Source: Trebouxia sp. TZW2008
Taxonomy: Eukaryota > Chlorophyta > Trebouxiophyceae > Trebouxiales > Trebouxiaceae
Direction of reading: 5' to 3'
Assembly (NCBI GenBank): GCA_002118135.1
Contig: BDIU01000226.1
Span: 62,001-126,000, forward strand
DNA: 64,000 nt
Below the pieces are notes generated by a model, which was not told where the DNA came from, did not search any database, and was given only the letters and a program-made list of their open reading frames with translations. The position numbers were made by a program, and so were the translations under genes. Below, piece by piece: positions 58,742 through 64,000 of the stretch. Numbering within the stretch: the first letter of the stretch is position 1; every line of letters starts with the position of its first letter.

Positions 58742-61316
58742 TCATGCAGTGACACCTTTTGCATCCTGCCGTAATGAAGGCATGTAATGATGAAGCACCT
58801 CTGAGCCAGTCCATTTTCTGAAGCGCTTACGAGGTTGAATGAGTGCCTGACACCTGACCTGCTGGGGGTTACCATCATTCTGCGGACCTCTCTCTGGGAA
58901 TGCAACCTTGGAAGCAACAGATGTATTGTCAATTGCAGATTTGCTTTCAGCCTTGGCACCATCTGCATTTGATGATGAGGGTACAGGGCTCTTTAAGCCT
59001 TCAAGGATCTGATTGCCATTGTCTTGCACATCTTGAGGCCTGCTGCGCTTTTGCCTGCCAAGAAGAGAGACCTGCTGCCTGGCAAGTTCAAACTGCCCTG
59101 CTTTCTGCGCTGTGCAGACGCTGGGCTGTCCCTGCAAAGGATCTCTGTATAGCGATGACAGGCATGGAGCCATGCTTGCCAGCCTTGAGGCGAGAGCTGC
59201 TGCAAGCATATCATGATCTTGGCTGGATGTGCCGGCAGGCGACTGTGCCGCTGTCTGCTCAGGCTGCTGCGTGACATGTGTTTCCTGCACATGCAATGCT
59301 GCTGGATCCTGGCCATCTGAGTACACCTGGCTTTGCAGCTCAGCCTGTCCTGGTTTTGCAGCAGATTGCAGTGACACCTGATGAGCCTTGGCACATGGCA
59401 CTGCAGGTGTCCAGACCTGATGCTGTGCTGAGCTCTTTGGACTCAACAGCTCAGCTGCTTTCTGCAAGTTCCTCAACTGATCAGCTGTTAGCTGCTCTGG
59501 TCTGATCTGCAGCATGTCTGCTTTTGAAAGATGCGTATGTCCCTCTGCTGTGTTTGCAGGTCTTGCTAGCTGATGCAGCTGGTGTCTGGCATCTGATGCA
59601 GATGTCCGAAAGCTTGAGCCCGCTGTTGAGCTATGTTGGGGAATGGACTGCTCATTGACTTTCCCAGGGGCCCATCTAAGCATACCAGCCAACCTGCCAA
59701 GTGGTGTCAAGAACCCACCAAGCCCTCGGCTATGCGTGCTGGCAGTGTCTTTCTGAGCAGATGCATTCTCAGCAACTTTGGTGGTTTGTACAAAACCTGT
59801 CTTGCTGGCTGCCTGAGGATGCGCTGGCACCAACTCAGAGTGACTCTGGGTCACTTGGGCACCTGCCCACAGCATGTAAGCACTTTGTGCAATGATGTAC
59901 TCTATTTGCTGCAGAAACAGCAGTGGGCTAGCAATGGAGTCACCTGGTTGAACGGGAGTGCTGGCCTCTTTGAATGCTGCATCATCTGAATCAGACATGT
60001 CCAGCTGCTGGGTGAGATTCAGTTGCAATGATGGAATTGCCTCTGGTGAGCCAAGCTCGTTTGTATGCGCCCCTTGCTGTGCTAGCTCACTCCTGCAGTT
60101 CAATGACATGACAAGGTCGTATAGCAGCTTGAGATGTCTCACCCAGCATATGAAATCAGGCAAGGAGTGCAGGTCCAGACAGGCATACTAAGCTTACAAT
60201 GTTACTGTTGCTTTTGGACTGCTGCTCCAGTCAGTCCAGCCAAATTCGTCTGCAGGAAGGAAACAGGCTGCTTGTGGCTGATGAGATGCTGCAGCTAATT
60301 GCGTCTGCCCAGTTGGTGGCTCAATAGCAACCGCTGCGGTTGTGCCAAGCTTGTCAGGTGGCGTGCAGCTTTCAGCACCGTCTTGCTCGCCAGAGTCGCG
60401 CTCAGCTGCATCGTCTTGTCCGTTGTCCGCATCCCAACCTGCAATGCGGTTCCCCTTCAAGGCCTCGATGCTGCAAAACGTTGCTCACAAACACAAGATC
60501 GGCATGCAACACCTGATAGCCTGTCCAACATGTCAGCCTGAGATAGGGGAATGACGCAAAGTCTAGCGTCTACGACCCCCATTGGCTTAGTGGGCGTTCG
60601 ATCCAGAGCAAACACAACTTGGCATGCAAAGTTGCGTGGCACAGAGCAGTCTTTGCCTCGATCATGCCCAGACTGAGGAGCATGCCATGCTGTGCATGCT
60701 GTGCATCATGCTGCTTGCAAAATGGCCTTGGTATGCTCAGGGTCACCTGCAAACGTGACAGAGCTTGGTGAGTCTCGGTCACCACTCCCGTCAAGGCTGG
60801 GGCTAAGAGGTGGAGCTGATGCGCCATTTGCTTGATCTGAAGCTTGAGCATCATGCTGAAGGTGCGACTGAGCAGGTGTTTGCCCTGGCCACAACCGTAT
60901 GCTTGCCAGTGGGCTCTGTACAGATATGCAAGGCTGCTGCTGAATGCAAAGGTTCAGGCTGCTGGGGCTTGTTGCTTGTGCTTGCTTGCTCATACTGCTT
61001 GCAGGCTGTTCTGGGCCGCTTTCCCTTCGTGGCGAGGCATTTTGCAGATCTTCTTGACTGACAGCAAACTCTTTGTCAAACAGGGCATATTCCTCATCAC
61101 CTGCGTTTGGCATGCAGCTCAAATGCAGCCAACTTTTTGAGCTCAAACGCAGATGCTGCAGACAGCAGGATATGGGACTAAGAAATGCGGATGCCATGGC
61201 CCAATGGCATGATGGGATGCATAGCATGACCCTGTGGGAGCACCAGTACTTGGCAGCTCTGACCACAGTGCAGCCAATCTGGCCTGGCGCGTCTTGCTTT
61301 GCAGAAGAGCGGACAT
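58742..61316 (-). CDS. Low-complexity protein of unknown function
   Basis: Read right to left. Exon 1 (61316-about 61260) starts MSALLQSKTRQARLAALWSE and joins, in phase, to an exon at about 61112-60750 (DEEYALFDKEFAVSQEDLQN, then a Ser/Gln/Pro-rich stretch). An acidic block follows at about 60475-60195 (WDADNGQDDAAERDSGEQDG, FGWTDWSSSP). The largest exon, about 60175-58742, has 470 codons: a leucine-rich start (FICWVRHLKLLYDLVMSLN), a disordered Gln/Ala/Ser-rich middle, and a basic end (QPRKRFRKWTGSE). Composition suggests a nuclear scaffold or transcription-related protein, but no domain is recognised. Intron positions between 60.75 and 60.17 kb are uncertain. Confidence 0.6.
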
Positions 61317-62167
61317 AACGATTTCAGCTTCAGCTAGTAGTGCAAAGTCGAAAACCAGCGCTTTTCAACGACTTGAGCCTCGATCGGTCAGGCTGAGTTG
61401 CAGCGCACACAGCCCACCTACCGGCATGTGCTGGATCCAAGACTTGGACTGTAAGCGCATCACAGCAGGCGCGATAGCAATCAACCTGGTTTTGAACTGC
61501 AGGGTGGCCTCAGCATCCCACCGCTTCACACCTCATGCCGCCTTTCGAATTCGATAACGAAAGTCGCCGGACCGCAGCTCATTGCGGGGCTTGAGGTTTG
61601 CTCGAGCTCTTTGACGAGCTGGCTTGGAGTCTTGCCAGCCTCAGGTCGCTTTCTACACATCTGATAGCTTGCAAGAGCATCAGGCAATTGCACCTATAGG
61701 TAGCTGATGTCAAGGAGCTCACTGTCTGAGCGCAGGAGCTGAACAAGACGTTTGAGGCAATTGCACGCAACATTGCATAATGCATGTACTTCTCATAATC
61801 ACACATGCATGTTCACTTGAACAAAGTCCCTGCCTGGTGATGCAATCAGGCCTGCCGTACAAAGCTAAGCTCTCAAAGGATCATGTGCCACTGCTGTCTG
61901 CTCACAGCACTGAATCAAATGGCAGCGTGCAGAACGCAATCACAGAACAAGCAGGAGCTCTATCAGACTCAAACCAAAAGCTGCTCCTCAGAAAAACAGC
62001 ATAGGTACTGCCTATATAGGCATGCTGCTCTTTGCATGAGCTCAACCAGAAGACTCAAGATGGACAAAAAAACAACTGACAACTGACACCTGCCGACTTT
62101 TCTTCTTGCAAGCTCCAGCTAACACTGATCATGAACTCAGATACATTTTTGTACAGCAAACACTTCC
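61317..62167. other. Unassigned region between two minus-strand genes
   Basis: Short open frames occur on both strands (61579-61806 minus; 61780-62003 plus, Ser/Lys-rich with LPYKAKLSKDHVPLL). Neither has family or splice support strong enough to call. It should hold a promoter on the left and a 3' UTR on the right. Confidence 0.3.
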
Positions 62168-64000
62168 TTAGTCAGACATGTCTGTCACATCACTGCCTGC
62201 GTCTGATGTGTCTGACTCAAAGTCAGAATCCTGAACATACGCTGTGCCAATAGTTCGCTCATTGGCAGCAACATTGGCAGCAAGTAAGGATGGAGTAGCA
62301 TTTGAGGTACTAAGCAGCGCCTTGCGCTCCTTGCACAGCTTGTCCCTGATGGCTTTTGCTGTATCTGCCTCATAGTTGCAGATCTGTTCCAAAGGCACTT
62401 GCGCCATTGCATCAGCAGAACCGTCAGAGGTCCAGAATACCTGCTGCATTGCGGAAATGCCTCTTTGCACACTATCTTGCAATGACACTGCAGCAGCCTT
62501 GCGCGGGCTATGTCTGCTCTGTAACCAGTCAAAGATTTTGGGCTGTAACTCTCCCCAGACCCCGTGGAGCAAGAGATGTGACCCACTGCCCTGACAGCAG
62601 TCATCCAGAGACTCCTGCCAGGTTGTGCTGCATTCCACTGCAGCACTGCTGTCACTGCACAGCGCTGCCTTAAGCTCCTTGATGCACTTGCCAAGCTCAG
62701 ACACTGATGATGCCTGTCTAACGGTCTTTCGCCAGCCGTTTCGCTTGCCTTTCCAGTGTTTGCGCACTGCTGTCCATGGTACAGAATCCTCAACCTCAAC
62801 AAGTTGCTTTTGCACAGTTTCCAACACTTCATGCCGCTGCAGATTGCCAGGTAGACTGGCGGCACTTGCGGGCCTGCTGAAGCCAGAACTAGGCAAGGCA
62901 ATGTCTGAGAAGATGCCATTTGTCAATGTTGGCATGCTGAGTCCTCCGTTATTAGGCCTTGCACTGGTACTTGGAAGAGCTGCACAAAAGCATCTAGGAT
63001 CAATTGATGACCAGCAAGTATGCAGGCACAGCTCTAGCCAAAACATGCATGATGAATTCACTAAAGCAGTTGAGGACCTGAGCGCTCCACTGTTGTTAGG
63101 CCTTGCACTTGCATTTGGAAGTGGTGCACGACACCATCAAGGATCACTTGACATCCAGCAAGCATGCAGCAGCAGCTCTAGCCAAAAGGTGCATGGATCG
63201 AGTTCACTGTAGCAGTTGAGGACCTCTGTGCTGAAATTGCCTGATCACAGCCTGATAAAAAACTTGCTTTGCAAATGGCTAATGATTGTTTGTACATGGA
63301 CAGGTAGAAGTGAGCTTGAGCTTTACCTAAAGACATTGGATGCGAGGTTTCCAGGAAGATGTCTCCTTCCAACCCAAAGCCATCCAGATCATTGGGAAGT
63401 TCTGGAAAGTCCATCAGAGCAGCTGCACTAGAAGTTGGCTGCTGCTGTAGCATGCCGCTTGAGGAAGGATGTGCAGGGTCTGATTGCACCACTCGTCCAG
63501 GCTCTATATGAGCCAGATAGCGCTGCTGTACTTGCTCATTGAGCCTAAGTGCTGGAATGAACAGATTTACCCAGCCATTGGTCAGAACCTGAGTCACTTG
63601 TCCTTCTTTGCCTACAACACCTTGGTTCATCTTACGGCTAGCACTTGTCACAAGGACCCTGCACACAATGCCCTGTGTCACAGAACTGCAGAAACCTTGT
63701 GTTTCCATCATGTCCCTTAATGTGAATGATGCCTTTCCGCAATCAGGCCAAGTGAGTCTGTCCGCAGCTGAGGATGATGTGAGACACCTTGTGTTTGCGC
63801 AAGAGATGTCAGCATCATGAACAGGTGTATGACTGTCACCTGTCGCCTTCTTTGAAGTCTCGCCCACCAAAGTGAGTGTGACTTGGTGAGGTGCCTGTGT
63901 TTGGAGTGTCCGAGGCAAAGACTGCCTGCATTTACATAATGTGTGCTTAGATATGATTATTTGCAGCAATGCCAGGCGGTGAATGCACTCTGTTGCTGCC
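62168..64000 (-). CDS. C-terminal part of a large hypothetical protein (5' end beyond right edge)
   Basis: Two exons joined in phase: about 63929-63328 and about 62986-62168. The first encodes LRDMMETQGFCSSVTQGIVC, GKEGQVTQVLTNGWVNLFIP and DFPELPNDLDGFGLEGD. The second encodes QKQLVEVEDSVPWTAVRKHW, then KRNGWRKTVRQASSV and WQESLDDCC. It ends in an acidic Ser/Asp tail (DFESDTSDAGSDVTDMSD). The Trp-rich helical section loosely recalls the WHIM/DDT region of plant chromatin remodeller partners, but I would not name it. The acceptor of the last exon lies in a tandemly duplicated segment. Confidence 0.55.
62942..63240 (-). repeat. Tandem copy of an exon start and its upstream intron
   Basis: Two units of about 145 bp: 62957-63097 and 63098-63240 (each starts ttaggccttgcact on the plus strand and runs to gcagttgaggacctg/ct). 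On the coding minus strand the downstream unit has the working acceptor gtgcag/ctcttcc; the upstream unit reads gtgcaccacttcc and has lost it. Confidence 0.85.

Noticed and set aside
1..64000. tRNA, rRNA, transposase, viral or toxin genes
   Set aside because: Looked for on both strands; none could be supported from the sequence.

Overview
This is nuclear DNA from a photosynthetic eukaryote, most likely a green alga. The genes are split by many GT-AG introns of roughly 100-600 bp. Several predicted proteins begin with plastid-transit-like or secretory leaders. The recognisable set is typical of the green lineage: light-dependent protochlorophyllide oxidoreductase, a KEA-type K+/H+ antiporter, plastid-type histidinol dehydrogenase and plant-type beta-ureidopropionase. 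A trebouxiophyte-like chlorophyte is my guess; the species cannot be set from this sequence. There is no bacterial operon, CRISPR array, phage or obvious transposase.

Layout. 1-2404 (-): F-box protein, cut by the left edge. 3042-6923 (+): EMB8/ABHD-type alpha/beta hydrolase, apparently damaged near 3.66-3.75 kb. 6.9-10.7 kb: gene-poor, with two weak hypothetical genes. 10691-12500 (+): short-chain dehydrogenase. 13237-18012 (+): S28 serine carboxypeptidase. 18830-24672 (+): KEA antiporter. 25249-29025 (-): mid-SUN membrane protein, head-to-head with a plastid SRPBCC protein (29354-30539, +). 31217-33579 (+): histidinol dehydrogenase. 34401-35460 (-): small plastid membrane protein, head-to-head with XRCC3 (35818-37718, +). 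38162-40264 (-): beta-ureidopropionase, head-to-head with intronless POR (40864-42072, +). 42283-42923 (-): small hypothetical gene. 42995-54630 (+): NPC1-like sterol transporter, about 11.6 kb. 55492-58455 (+): AWS-SET histone methyltransferase. 58742-61316 (-): low-complexity protein. 62168-right edge (-): C-terminal part of a large hypothetical protein.

The genes are ordinary housekeeping functions (chloroplast biology, amino-acid and pyrimidine metabolism, DNA repair, chromatin, sterol transport) and do not form a pathway cluster. The unusual thing here is in the introns. At least a dozen hold tandem, decaying copies of an adjacent exon end together with its splice site: a 12-unit donor-site minisatellite in the S28 gene, two exon-end duplications in KEA, and at least seven such loci in NPC1. 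I read this as recurrent splice-junction duplication that builds introns. There are also two dispersed short repeat families with three copies each, an inverted repeat of about 85 bp per arm that could form a pre-miRNA-like hairpin, one GC-AG intron, and a two-base N gap that looks like an unmerged contig overlap.

All exon boundaries were read by eye from reading frame, splice consensus and family resemblance. Small errors are likely, and gene ends are coding ends only.
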